Assembly (NCBI GenBank): GCA_036379935.1
Contig: DASVFT010000036.1
Location: 4,263-68,262 of the forward strand
Length of the DNA: 64,000 nt
Direction of reading: 5' to 3'
Source of the DNA: JAOPZW01 sp036379935
Lineage (GTDB): Bacteria; Actinomycetota; Thermoleophilia; Solirubrobacterales; Solirubrobacteraceae
Shown one piece after another: positions 40,391 through 48,389 of this stretch. The notes beneath the pieces were generated by a model. That model saw only the letters and a list, made by a program, of their open reading frames with translations. It did not search any database and was not told where the DNA came from. Every line of letters starts with the position of its first letter. Position 1 is the first letter of the stretch. A program made the translations under genes and the position numbers.

Positions 40391-42127
40391 GTGGAACAGG
40401 CGACTCTCCCCGGCGCTCCCCGGGGCGGCGCAACCGCCGACCGGCTCCGGCGCGCCCTGTCGGCGCGCAACCTGGTGCTGGCCGTCGTCGTCGCGATCGT
40501 TGGCTACCTGGCGCTGGTGCCGCTGGGCTTCCTGCTCTGGCAGACCTTCACCAACCACGCCGGGCAGCTCACCTTCGACACCTTCCGCCGTGCCTACAGC
40601 ACGGTGGGGCTGGGCACGATGGCGCGCAACTCGTTCGTCTTCGCGATCGGCTCGAGCGCCGTCGCCATCGCGCTGGGGACGACGCTCGCCTACCTGATCG
40701 TCCGCACCGACGTTCCCTTCAAGCCCCTGATGATGGCGCTGTCGCTGGTGCCGCTCATCATCCCGGGGATCCTCTACACGATCTCGTGGATCTTCCTCGC
40801 GAGCCCGCAGATCGGCGTCCTGAACAAGCGCGTGATCGAGCCGGTCCTGGGCGGCCATCCGTTCAACGTGTTCAGCCTCCCGGGCATGATCCTCGTGGAG
40901 GGCATGCACCTCGCGCCGCTCGTCTTCCTGCTCGTGGTGGCCGCCTTCCGGGCCATGGACCCGGCCCTCGAGGAGTCGGCCATCATGAGCGGCGCGAAGC
41001 TGCCGACCGTCCTGCGGCGGATCACGCTCCCGCTCATCCGTCCCGCGCTCTACGCGGCGATCCTCATCATGGTCGTGCGCGGCCTGGAGTCCTTCGAGGT
41101 GCCCGCCGTGCTCGGGCTGCCGAACCACACCTGGGTCTTCACCTCGCGGATCTGGAGCGTGCTCAACGCGCTGCCGCCGGACTACGGCGAGGCCGGCGCG
41201 TATGCGCTCTCGCTGCTGGCGCTCACCACGGCCGGCGTCATGTGGCACTCGCGCCTGAGCAAGCGCGGCGGGCGGGCCTTCCAGACGGTCAGCGGCAAGG
41301 GCTTCCGGCCGCGGCCGGTCGAGCTCGGCAGCTGGCGGATCCCCGCCGCCGCCTTCATCCTCGCCTTCTTCCTGGTCAGCGTGGTCCTGCCGCTCGCGGC
41401 GCTGCTGTACGCGTCGACGCAGCCCTTCTACTCGCCGCCCACGAGCCAGACGCTGTCGCACATGACGCTCCAGAACTACTCGACCGTCATCCACCTGCCG
41501 CTGGCGCGCGAGGCGGTCAAGAACTCGCTCATCCTCGGCCTCGGCGCTGCCACGACCGTGATGCTGCTCACGGCCGTCGCCTCGTGGATCGTGGTCCGCA
41601 CGCAGATCCGCGGCCGCTGGCTGGTCGACAACCTCGCCTTCACGCCGCTCGTGATCCCGGGCCTCGTCCTCGGCGTCGCGCTGCTGTCGGTCTACCTGCG
41701 CGTGTCGCTCCCCGTCTACGGGACGCTGTGGATCCTCTTCATCGCCTACCTCACGCGCTACATGCCCTACGGCATGCGCTACGCCTCGACCTCGATGTTC
41801 CAGATCGGCAAGGAGCTCGAGGAGTCGGCCCACATGAGTGGCGCGAGCTGGTGGCAGTCCTTCCGCCGCATCGTCCTGCCGCTGCTAACACCGGGCCTGC
41901 TGGCCGGGTGGATCTACATCGTGATCGTCTCGCTGCGCGAGCTGGGCAGCTCGGTGCTGCTGTACTCGCCCGGCAAGGAGGTCCTCTCGATCGTGATCTG
42001 GGAGCAGTACCGCAACGGGCAGCTCACCCAGCTCGCGGCGCTCGGGGTCATGATGGTCGGCGCGCTCGTGGCGCTCGTCGCGATCGCCTACAAGCTCGGC
42101 GCCCGCGTGGGCGTCAGGGAGGCGTAG
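40391..42127 (+). CDS. Double-domain ABC transporter permease (iron/Fbp type)
   Basis: A 578-aa membrane protein with two BPD_transp_1 permease units, about 12 helices in all, as in FbpB/AfuB-type and some organic-acid importers. EAA loops: ALEESAIMSGAKLPTVLRRI in the first half and ELEESAHMSGASWWQSFRRI in the second. GTG start at 40391. The matching ATPase is not in this cluster; the lipoprotein at 33910-35094 is the likely binding protein. It may borrow an ATPase encoded elsewhere. Confidence 0.9.
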   Translation: MEQATLPGAPRGGATADRLRRALSARNLVLAVVVAIVGYLALVPLGFLLWQTFTNHAGQLTFDTFRRAYSTVGLGTMARNSFVFAIGSSAVAIALGTTLAYLIVRTDVPFKPLMMALSLVPLIIPGILYTISWIFLASPQIGVLNKRVIEPVLGGHPFNVFSLPGMILVEGMHLAPLVFLLVVAAFRAMDPALEESAIMSGAKLPTVLRRITLPLIRPALYAAILIMVVRGLESFEVPAVLGLPNHTWVFTSRIWSVLNALPPDYGEAGAYALSLLALTTAGVMWHSRLSKRGGRAFQTVSGKGFRPRPVELGSWRIPAAAFILAFFLVSVVLPLAALLYASTQPFYSPPTSQTLSHMTLQNYSTVIHLPLAREAVKNSLILGLGAATTVMLLTAVASWIVVRTQIRGRWLVDNLAFTPLVIPGLVLGVALLSVYLRVSLPVYGTLWILFIAYLTRYMPYGMRYASTSMFQIGKELEESAHMSGASWWQSFRRIVLPLLTPGLLAGWIYIVIVSLRELGSSVLLYSPGKEVLSIVIWEQYRNGQLTQLAALGVMMVGALVALVAIAYKLGARVGVREA

Positions 42128-42135
42128 CCGCCGGC

Positions 42136-42151
42136 CCGGTCAGGTGACCGG
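42136..42151. terminator. Possible hairpin between convergent genes
   Basis: CCGGTC-AGGT-GACCGG, a 6-bp GC-rich stem with a 4-nt loop, at the junction of the permease (end 42127) and dienelactone hydrolase (end 42140) genes. There is no T-run, so it would be an atypical terminator at best. Confidence 0.25.
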
Positions 42152-42898
42152 TACGGACATGAAGCGCAGGACGCGGCGCCACGCGTCCTCGCAGGCCTCG
42201 GCTTGCTCGGCCATCGTGCGGTCGAAGAAGCTGTGCGGGGCGCCGTCGTAGACGACGGACTCCTGGTCCACGCCGGCCTTGCGCAGCGCCTCGGCGAAGG
42301 CGTGCGCGTCCTCTTCGGTGATCCGCTCGTCGGCGCCGCCGTACAGGGCCAGGACCGGAGCGGTCAGGCGCCCGGCGCGGGCCTCGCGCTCGGGCGAGGA
42401 GCCGCCCTCCTCGACGCGGGTCGGCCAGCCGTAGAAGCCGACGACGCCCGCGACATCGTCGCGCGCGGCCTGCATGAACGCTGCGCGGCCGCCGAAGCAG
42501 AAGCCGAGCACGTAGGTGCGGCTGGCCCCGCGCCCGCCGAGCTCGGCCACGGCCGCGCTCACGTCCTCGGCGAGGCCGGCGTCGCGGGCGGCGGCGCGAT
42601 GCGACGCGTAGTCGAAGCCCTCGTCGCGGTGGCCGGCGCCGGCGGTGCGGCCGTAGAAGTCGATGGCCAGCGCGTGCACGCCGGCCTCGGCGAAGGCCTC
42701 GGCCAGCGCCTCGTAGTAGGGGTGCAGCCCGCGCACGTCGGGCAGCACGACGACGCCGGGCGCGCCCTCCGCCGAGGACGTGGCCAGGGTCGCGGCCAGC
42801 ACGTTGCCGTCGGCGGCGGTGAGCGTGAGCCGCTCGCTGCCCGCCAGCAGCCCCCTGCGCGGCGGTTGCGGCGGGCGCGCTGTCGGTTCGAAGCACAC
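42140..42898 (-). CDS. Dienelactone hydrolase family protein
   Basis: A 252-aa alpha/beta hydrolase. The DLH triad is visible: Cys in YVLGFCFGGRAAF (G-x-C-x-G-G), Asp in LYGGADERI and His in YDGAPHSFFDR. Dienelactone hydrolases open lactones formed in aromatic-ring degradation, which fits the catabolic neighbourhood; related proteins act on other esters. GTG start at 42898, 9 nt after the methyltransferase stop, so they form an operon. Confidence 0.92.
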   Translation of the reverse strand: MCFEPTARPPQPPRRGLLAGSERLTLTAADGNVLAATLATSSAEGAPGVVVLPDVRGLHPYYEALAEAFAEAGVHALAIDFYGRTAGAGHRDEGFDYASHRAAARDAGLAEDVSAAVAELGGRGASRTYVLGFCFGGRAAFMQAARDDVAGVVGFYGWPTRVEEGGSSPEREARAGRLTAPVLALYGGADERITEEDAHAFAEALRKAGVDQESVVYDGAPHSFFDRTMAEQAEACEDAWRRVLRFMSVPVT

Positions 42899-42907
42899 GC
42901 GGCGAGA

Positions 42908-43576
42908 CTACGCCCGCCGGCCCAGGATGAGCGCGGTGTAGAGCGTGCGCCACGGCACGTCGGGCGCCTCGAACCCCGCTGCCGTCGCGTCGCCGAGCAG
43001 CTCGTCGACCGAGCGCAGCGGATAGTCGTGGCGATGCGGCTTGAGCCTGCGGGTGCGCGCGCCCGTGAGGTCGTCGCGGATGCGCTTGTAGGACTCGCGC
43101 CAGTCGCCCGGCACGCCGACGTGGTCGAGGTCGAAGAAGAAGCCTCCGGGCGCCAGCAGCTCGTGCGCCTCGCGGAAGACGCGCCGGATCGACTCGGGCG
43201 CGAAGTGATGCAGGACCCGCGACGTCACGACGGCATCGGCCCGCTCGAGGTCGAGATCGGCTAGGCGCTCGACGTCCGCGACCACGTAGGTGACGCGATC
43301 GGCGAAGGGCGCGAGCTGCTCCTCGGCGGCCGCTCGCATCGGCTCGGAGGAGTCGATCCACGTGCCGCGCGCGCCCGGGAAGGCGCGCAGGAAGTGCTCC
43401 AGGTAGGCGCCGGGGCCGGCGCCGAGGTCGACCACGTGGCCCACGTCGATCTGCGCGTCGGCCACCAGCGCCACGGAGAGGCGGCGCGGCAGCGCGAGCA
43501 TGTCGGCGATGACGTCCTCGGCCGCCCACTGGGAGGCGTAGGCGGCGGAATGCCAGGTCCCGAGCTCGGTGTCCAT
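42908..43576 (-). CDS. SAM-dependent methyltransferase, class I
   Basis: A 222-aa methyltransferase with motif I VVDLGAGPGAYLEHFL, an acidic motif II (WIDSSEPMRAAA) and motif III-like ADAVVTSRVLHHFAPESIRRVFREAHELLAPGGFFF. The acceptor is unknown. ATG 43576 is preferred; ATG 43585 in frame is possible. Promoter elements between 43586 and 43612 include a weak copy of the GntR operator. Confidence 0.88.
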   Translation of the reverse strand: MDTELGTWHSAAYASQWAAEDVIADMLALPRRLSVALVADAQIDVGHVVDLGAGPGAYLEHFLRAFPGARGTWIDSSEPMRAAAEEQLAPFADRVTYVVADVERLADLDLERADAVVTSRVLHHFAPESIRRVFREAHELLAPGGFFFDLDHVGVPGDWRESYKRIRDDLTGARTRRLKPHRHDYPLRSVDELLGDATAAGFEAPDVPWRTLYTALILGRRA

Positions 43577-43599
43577 GACCGCCATCCTATAGGGGACTA

Positions 43600-43612
43600 A
43601 TGGATAGCCCAA
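43600..43612. promoter_or_regulatory. Weak GntR/FadR operator-like site
   Basis: ATGGATAGCCCAA, 10 of 13 matches to the operators at 37901 and 39708. Read on the minus strand it lies over a TTGGGC (-35) and just ahead of TATAGG (-10) of the methyltransferase promoter. Low confidence by itself. Confidence 0.3.
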
Positions 43613-43634
43613 TCGACGTGGCCGCCCGCGAACG

Positions 43635-44840
43635 TCATGTGCCGCGCCGGCACCGAGCGCACAGGCCCTTGAACGTCTGCTCCTCGCCTCCAAGCTGGAA
43701 CTCGTAGCGGGCCGCGATCGTCCCGACGAGGCCGTGGAGCGCGTCGTCGTGGACGTGGTCGACCGACCCGCACCGCTCGCAGACCAGGTGATGGTGACGG
43801 TGGGCCTGAGCGGGCTCGTAGTAGGCGCGGTCGCCGCCGAGATCGGTGCGCACCACGAGGCCCTCGTCGACCAGCACGTCGAGCGTGCGGTAGACGGTCG
43901 AGGGATTCAGGCGCGGCAGCTCCTCGGTGACGCAGGCCACGAGGTCGTCGGCGCTCAGGTGGACGTCCGGCCGCGCGGTGAGCGCGTCCCAGATCAGCCT
44001 CCGTTGGCGCGTGACGCGCCTTCCGCGGTCGCGCAGGACCGCCTCGGCCGGCGGCAGCGGGTGGACGTGCTCGTCGCCGCCCGCCTGCTCGTGCACGAGG
44101 TTGGCGCCCAGCAGCACGGCGTGGTCGGCCAGGACGTCCGCCGGGCTGCCGCCCGCGACGATGCGATGGTCCTCGGACATCACGACGCAGCGGCCGGCGA
44201 CGGCCCGCACGACGTCGAGGTCGTGCGTGGCCAGCACGATCGTCTTGCCCGCCCGGCGCAGCTCGACGATGAGCTCGAGCAGCCAGCGGTGCGTGCGCGG
44301 GTCCAGGCCGGCCGTCGGCTCGTCGAAGAGCAGCACCTCGGGGCTCATGACGAGCACCGAGGCGATCGCCACGCGCTTCTTCTCGCCGCCCGAGAGCTGA
44401 TACGGGGCGCGGTCGGCGAGGGCCTCGATCTCGAGCATCCCCAGCACGTCGGAGATGCGCTCGTGGACCTCGTCGCCCTCGAGGCCGAGCTGCAGCAGCC
44501 CGAAGGCGATCTCGTCGCGCACGCTCGGCGAGAACACCTGCGCCTCGCTGTTCTGGAAGATGAACCCGACGCGGGAGCGGAAGGCCATCGCGAAGCGCTC
44601 GTCCTCGAGCTTGTCCTCGGTGACCTCCTCGCCGAAGGCGAGGTAGCGGCCGCGGTCGGGGAAGATCAGGCCGTCGAGGACCTTCAGCAGGGTCGACTTG
44701 CCGCACCCGTTCGCGCCCAGCAGCGCGAGGCTCTCGCCGCGCCCGACCTCCAGCGAGACGCCGTCGAGGGCGGTGAAGCGGTCGACGTAGGCGAAGTGCA
44801 GGCCCTCGCAGGCAAGCAGCGGGTCAGCCGACGGGGCCAC
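43635..44840 (-). CDS. CbiO-type ABC ATPase fused to a Fur-family repressor
   Basis: A 401-aa protein with two complete domains. Residues ~8-245 are a cobalt/nickel ECF ATPase: Walker A GANGCGKST (42-50), Q-loop FIFQNSEAQVFSPSVRDEI, signature LSGGE (149-153), Walker B LLFDEPTAGLD (170-180), switch H206. After a short linker with several His, residues ~265-401 are a Fur-type regulator: HTH STVYRTLDVLVDEGLV (314-329), His-rich HRHHHLVCERC and two CxxC pairs (354/357 and 394/397) for structural zinc. The frame is uninterrupted and the linker has no credible internal start. The regulator would sit on the importer it presumably controls. Its start overlaps cbiQ by 17 nt. Confidence 0.93.
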   Translation of the reverse strand: MAPSADPLLACEGLHFAYVDRFTALDGVSLEVGRGESLALLGANGCGKSTLLKVLDGLIFPDRGRYLAFGEEVTEDKLEDERFAMAFRSRVGFIFQNSEAQVFSPSVRDEIAFGLLQLGLEGDEVHERISDVLGMLEIEALADRAPYQLSGGEKKRVAIASVLVMSPEVLLFDEPTAGLDPRTHRWLLELIVELRRAGKTIVLATHDLDVVRAVAGRCVVMSEDHRIVAGGSPADVLADHAVLLGANLVHEQAGGDEHVHPLPPAEAVLRDRGRRVTRQRRLIWDALTARPDVHLSADDLVACVTEELPRLNPSTVYRTLDVLVDEGLVVRTDLGGDRAYYEPAQAHRHHHLVCERCGSVDHVHDDALHGLVGTIAARYEFQLGGEEQTFKGLCARCRRGT

Positions 44841-45747
44841 GGTCCAGCGCGAAGGTCAGCGCCATGGCGGCCGCGACGGCGAGCGTCCAGACGAGATCCG
44901 CGTGGCGCAGCCGGAAGCGGTCGAGCACCCTGGCCTCGCCGCGAAAGCCGCGCGCGACCATCGCCTGATGGACCTCCTCGCTGAGCGCGTAGGCCTTGCC
45001 GAACAGGCTGCCGGCGCTGGCCGCGACGAACCTGCGGCCCTGGCGCACGTCGCGGGGGTTGGCCACGGCGCGCGCCCTGCGCGCCTCGTACATGTCCGTG
45101 ACGGTGCCCGATAGCGTGAACAGGAAGCGATAGGCCATGCCGACGACGAGGACGAACAGGCGCGGGGCGAGCAGGGCGCGCAGGGCGGCCAGGAGGCGCG
45201 GCCACGGCGTGGTCAGCGTCAGCAGGATCGCCAGCGAGGTCGAGCTCGCCACGCGAGCGATGACGAGCGCCGCGGCCCCCAGGCCCTGGCGGGTCAGGCC
45301 GACATCGTGGCCGAGCCAGTGACCGAGCCCCACGACGATCTGGCCGTGCGTGACGAAGCTCAGCGTCCCCGGCAGGACCACGACCGCGGTGAAGGCGGGC
45401 ACGAAGAGCCAGACGCGCTTGAGGAAGAACGCGAGCGGCAGGCGCGACAGGGCGACCAGCGCGATCGTCGCCGCGTAGAGCCCGAGCAGGACCGCAACGT
45501 GCTCCACGAGGCCGACCATGACCAGCATGGCCACGAGGCTGACGAGCTTCACGCGCGGGTCCAGCCGCTGGAGCAAGCCCCGTCGAGCGGCCACCTCCTC
45601 GTTGAAGATCGCCTCGCGCAGGACGCGCGTGGCGCCCTCGAGCGTCTGCGACAAAAAGCCGGCGCGCCGGCGACGGCCGATGCAGCCGCACGGGCACAGC
45701 GCGGCCTGGCCCTGGAGGAGCCAACCGGGGGTCGCGGGCCTGCTCAT
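44824..45747 (-). CDS. cbiQ: Cobalt/nickel ECF transporter T component
   Basis: A 307-aa CbiQ-type membrane protein with about five or six helices. The EcfT signature is seen as EARRARAVANPRDVRQGRRFVAASAGSLFGKAYALSEEVHQAMVARGFRGE, of which the two Ala-Arg-Gly-type helices contact the ATPase. A ~45-residue N-terminal extension with CPCGCIG (two close Cys pairs) is unusual and might bind metal. ATG 45747 overlaps the cbiM stop by 4 nt. Confidence 0.92.
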   Translation of the reverse strand: MSRPATPGWLLQGQAALCPCGCIGRRRRAGFLSQTLEGATRVLREAIFNEEVAARRGLLQRLDPRVKLVSLVAMLVMVGLVEHVAVLLGLYAATIALVALSRLPLAFFLKRVWLFVPAFTAVVVLPGTLSFVTHGQIVVGLGHWLGHDVGLTRQGLGAAALVIARVASSTSLAILLTLTTPWPRLLAALRALLAPRLFVLVVGMAYRFLFTLSGTVTDMYEARRARAVANPRDVRQGRRFVAASAGSLFGKAYALSEEVHQAMVARGFRGEARVLDRFRLRHADLVWTLAVAAAMALTFALDRGPVG

Positions 45748-46805
45748 GCCGTCCGCGCCTGGGCCAGGCGCCCGCGACGCCCGAGCCAGCGGCCGACCGC
45801 GACGATGGCGACGATCGCGACGGCGATGGCGAGGATGCCGACCACGGCCGAGAGCACGTAGGCGAGAACCGGGTGCTGGCCGGACGCGAGGCCGTAGCCG
45901 CCGAGCAGCGTGTGGCTCCAGTAGCCGTAGTAGTGGTTGAGGCCGGTGGGTACCGCGTCGAGGTGGTACCTGGCGAGGTTGAGGGCCACGGGCTCGTCCT
46001 CGCCGAAGGCCCCGCCCGGGGCGAGCAGGCCCAGTGGCGTGAGCGCGACCATGACGCCGACGGCCAGCAGGGCCGGGCGCCACGCGGGGCGCGGCGCCGG
46101 CACGTGGACCGAGGTCTCCGGGACCTCACGGTGGTTGAGGCGCAGCAGGGGCAGGTTCGCGCGCTGGAGGTAGGCGACGATGCCCGCGGTGAGGGCGAGC
46201 TCGACCAGGCCGGCGACCGTCAGGTGCGCCAGGAGCATCGCCGGGACGGTCTGCGCGAGGTGGAAGGGGGCGTAGAGCGGCGTGCCGTCCGCGGCGTGGA
46301 ACAGCGTGGGCTGGAGCCCGAGCTCCACCGCCGTGCAGAGGGCGGCGACGTTGATGCCGACGTAGCCGCCGAGGCCCGCCGCGATCGCCCGGCGGCGCGA
46401 GGTCAGGGCGGCGCCACGGGTCAGCGTGCGGTAGACGCCGTAGCCGGCGAACGGCATCGCCACGGCCATGTTGAAGGCGTTGGCGCCGTAGGCCAGGATG
46501 CCGCCGTCGCCGAAGAAGAGGGCCTGGATGAGTAGCGCCACGCTCACGCAGATGACGGCGGCCCACGGTCCCAGGAGCACCGCGAGCAGGACCGCTCCGA
46601 CGGCGTGCGCGGTGGTCCCGCCGGGGATCGGCACGTTGAGCATCATCACCAGGAAGCTGTAGGCGGCCCCGAGCGCCATCAGCGGGGCATAGCGGCTCCT
46701 GGCCACGCGCTGCGCGCGGTGCGCCGCCGTCGCCCACACCGGAACGACGGCGGCGCCGAGGGCGCCGCAGGTGGAGGGACTCAGATAGCCGTCGGGGATG
46801 TGCAT
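45744..46805 (-). CDS. cbiM: Cobalt/nickel ECF transporter S component, CbiM with CbiN/NikN-like tail
   Basis: A 353-aa protein. It begins MHIPDGYLSP, the hallmark N-terminus in which the amino group and His2 bind Co/Ni; further conserved parts are NVPIPGGTTAHAVG and LIQALFFGDGGILAYGANAFNMA. The last ~120 residues have the PDGLE/NikN-like arrangement of two helices around an extracytoplasmic loop (LLAPGGAFGEDEP). It is the first gene of the cbiM-cbiQ-cbiO/fur operon; the promoter lies within the 3' end of the MFS gene. Confidence 0.94.
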   Translation of the reverse strand: MHIPDGYLSPSTCGALGAAVVPVWATAAHRAQRVARSRYAPLMALGAAYSFLVMMLNVPIPGGTTAHAVGAVLLAVLLGPWAAVICVSVALLIQALFFGDGGILAYGANAFNMAVAMPFAGYGVYRTLTRGAALTSRRRAIAAGLGGYVGINVAALCTAVELGLQPTLFHAADGTPLYAPFHLAQTVPAMLLAHLTVAGLVELALTAGIVAYLQRANLPLLRLNHREVPETSVHVPAPRPAWRPALLAVGVMVALTPLGLLAPGGAFGEDEPVALNLARYHLDAVPTGLNHYYGYWSHTLLGGYGLASGQHPVLAYVLSAVVGILAIAVAIVAIVAVGRWLGRRGRLAQARTA

Positions 46806-46818
46806 GGCGCCTTCCGCG

Positions 46819-46835
46819 TAATGGCAAGACCATTA
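46819..46835. promoter_or_regulatory. Fur-family operator candidate on the cbiM promoter
   Basis: Perfect inverted repeat TAATGG-N5-CCATTA, 14 nt before the cbiM start. On the minus strand it overlaps the -10 box (TATAAT, 46834-46839), so binding would block transcription. The operon encodes its own Fur domain, which makes autoregulation by metal likely. Confidence 0.6.
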
Positions 46836-48377
46836 TACCCCATCGTTGCGAGTGACTTGCAACTGATTGCGAACCTCCACCGACGGGCGGCTTCTGCGCA
46901 GCGGACGCTCCTTGAGCCCCAGCGCGAGGGCGATGCCGGCGGCGGCCAGCGGGACCAGGGCCAGGAACACGGGATCGAGCGCGGCGTCGAGGGCGGCCTC
47001 GATGCCGCCGCGCAGCGACGGGGCGACGTGCGCGCCGCCCTGGATGAGCTGATTGGTGTCGACCCGCTCGGCCGCGGCGCGACCGACGTGCGCGGGCAGC
47101 TCCGCTGCGAGGCGGTTGGTGAGGAGCGCGCCGAGCGCCGCGACGGCGAGGCTTCCGCCCATGGTGCGGAAGAACTGCAGGGTGGCCGTGGCCACGCCGA
47201 GCTGCGACGGGTCGACGGCGTTCTGCGTCGCGACGACGTAGACCGGCCAGGTGACCCCCATGCCCAGCCCGGTGAGCACGAGCGCCGCCGCCACGGTCAG
47301 GCCCGACGTCCCGGTGCCGACGTGGGTGAGCGTCAGCATCCCGCACAGCACGAGCGCCGTGCCGAGGATCGGGAACACGCGGTAGCGCCCGGTCCGGGCC
47401 ACGAGCTGTCCGGAGACGAAGGCCGACGCCACCCAGCCCAGCGACAGCGGGATGAGCACCACCCCGGAGTGGGTCGCCGACTGGCCGAGGACGCCCTGGA
47501 CGAAGACGGGGGTGTAGATCGTCACGCCGAACAGCAGCGCCCCGATGATGAACGCGCCCGAGCTCGTGACCGCGAAGATCGGTTGCCTGAACAGCGCGAG
47601 CGGCAGCAGCGGCTCGCGGGCGCGGCGCTCGATGCCCAGGAACGCGACGAGCCCGATGGCGCCGATCGCGGCGGCGGCGAGGACCTGGGGCGAGTCCCAC
47701 GCGTAGGTCACGCCGCCCCACGCCGTCATGAGCAGGACGCTGGTGACCGCGATGGTCAGCGTGACCGCGCCGGCGTAGTCGATCTCGTGCCGGCGAGCCT
47801 GGAAGGCGACGGGCATCGTGCGGACCACGGCCACGAGCGCCAGCGCGCCCAGCGGGAGGTTGATCAGGAAGATCCAGCGCCACGTTGCGTGGTCGGTCAG
47901 CGTCCCGCCGAGCAGCGGCCCCGCGATCGCCGCGGTCGCCCACATCGCGCCGATGTAGCCCTGGTAGCGCCCGCGCTCGCGCGGCGAGAACAGGTCCGCG
48001 ATCGCCGCCTGGGACAGCGGCAGCAGGCCGCCGGCCCCGACCCCCTGCAGCGCCCGGAACACGACGAGCTGACCGACGCTTCCGGCCACCGCGCAGAGCG
48101 CCGAGCCCCCCACGAAGATCGAGATCGAGACCACGAACAGCCGCCGGCGCCCGTAGAGGTCCGAGAACTTGCCGTAGAGCGGGACGGTGACCGTCGAGCT
48201 GACGAGGTAGGCGGTCACGACCCAGGGGAGGTCGGCGAAGCCGTGCAGGTCGCTCGCGATCCGCGGCAGGGCCGTGGCGACGATCGTCTGGTCGAGGGCC
48301 GCCAGGAGCGTCGCGAGCATCATCCCGCTGAAGGCGACGAGGACGGCTCGCCGCGACTGGGGCGAAGTGACGGCCAT
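46833..48377 (-). CDS. MFS drug/solute exporter, DHA2 (EmrB/QacA) family
   Basis: A 514-aa transporter with about 14 helices. Motif A-like PLYGKFSDLYGRRRLFVVSI follows helix 2, motif C-like region LLPLSQAAIADLFSPRERGRYQG and WRWIFLINLPLGALAL are typical for DHA2 proton-coupled drug exporters. Substrate unknown. The 3' end overlaps the cbiM promoter elements; ATG 48377 lies 13 nt after the GNAT stop, so it probably belongs to the same transcript as the GNAT and PP2C genes. Confidence 0.93.
   Translation of the reverse strand: MAVTSPQSRRAVLVAFSGMMLATLLAALDQTIVATALPRIASDLHGFADLPWVVTAYLVSSTVTVPLYGKFSDLYGRRRLFVVSISIFVGGSALCAVAGSVGQLVVFRALQGVGAGGLLPLSQAAIADLFSPRERGRYQGYIGAMWATAAIAGPLLGGTLTDHATWRWIFLINLPLGALALVAVVRTMPVAFQARRHEIDYAGAVTLTIAVTSVLLMTAWGGVTYAWDSPQVLAAAAIGAIGLVAFLGIERRAREPLLPLALFRQPIFAVTSSGAFIIGALLFGVTIYTPVFVQGVLGQSATHSGVVLIPLSLGWVASAFVSGQLVARTGRYRVFPILGTALVLCGMLTLTHVGTGTSGLTVAAALVLTGLGMGVTWPVYVVATQNAVDPSQLGVATATLQFFRTMGGSLAVAALGALLTNRLAAELPAHVGRAAAERVDTNQLIQGGAHVAPSLRGGIEAALDAALDPVFLALVPLAAAGIALALGLKERPLRRSRPSVEVRNQLQVTRNDGV
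46846..46872 (-). promoter_or_regulatory. Three TNGCAA direct repeats upstream of cbiM
   Basis: On the minus strand the sequence contains TCGCAA, TTGCAA and TCGCAA with 10-11 bp periodicity, just upstream of the -10 box. This resembles, from memory, the direct-repeat Nur (nickel Fur) box of Streptomyces. The bases also encode the C-terminus of the MFS protein, so coding constraint is a confounder. Confidence 0.45.
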
Positions 48378-48389
48378 GGCTACACGATG

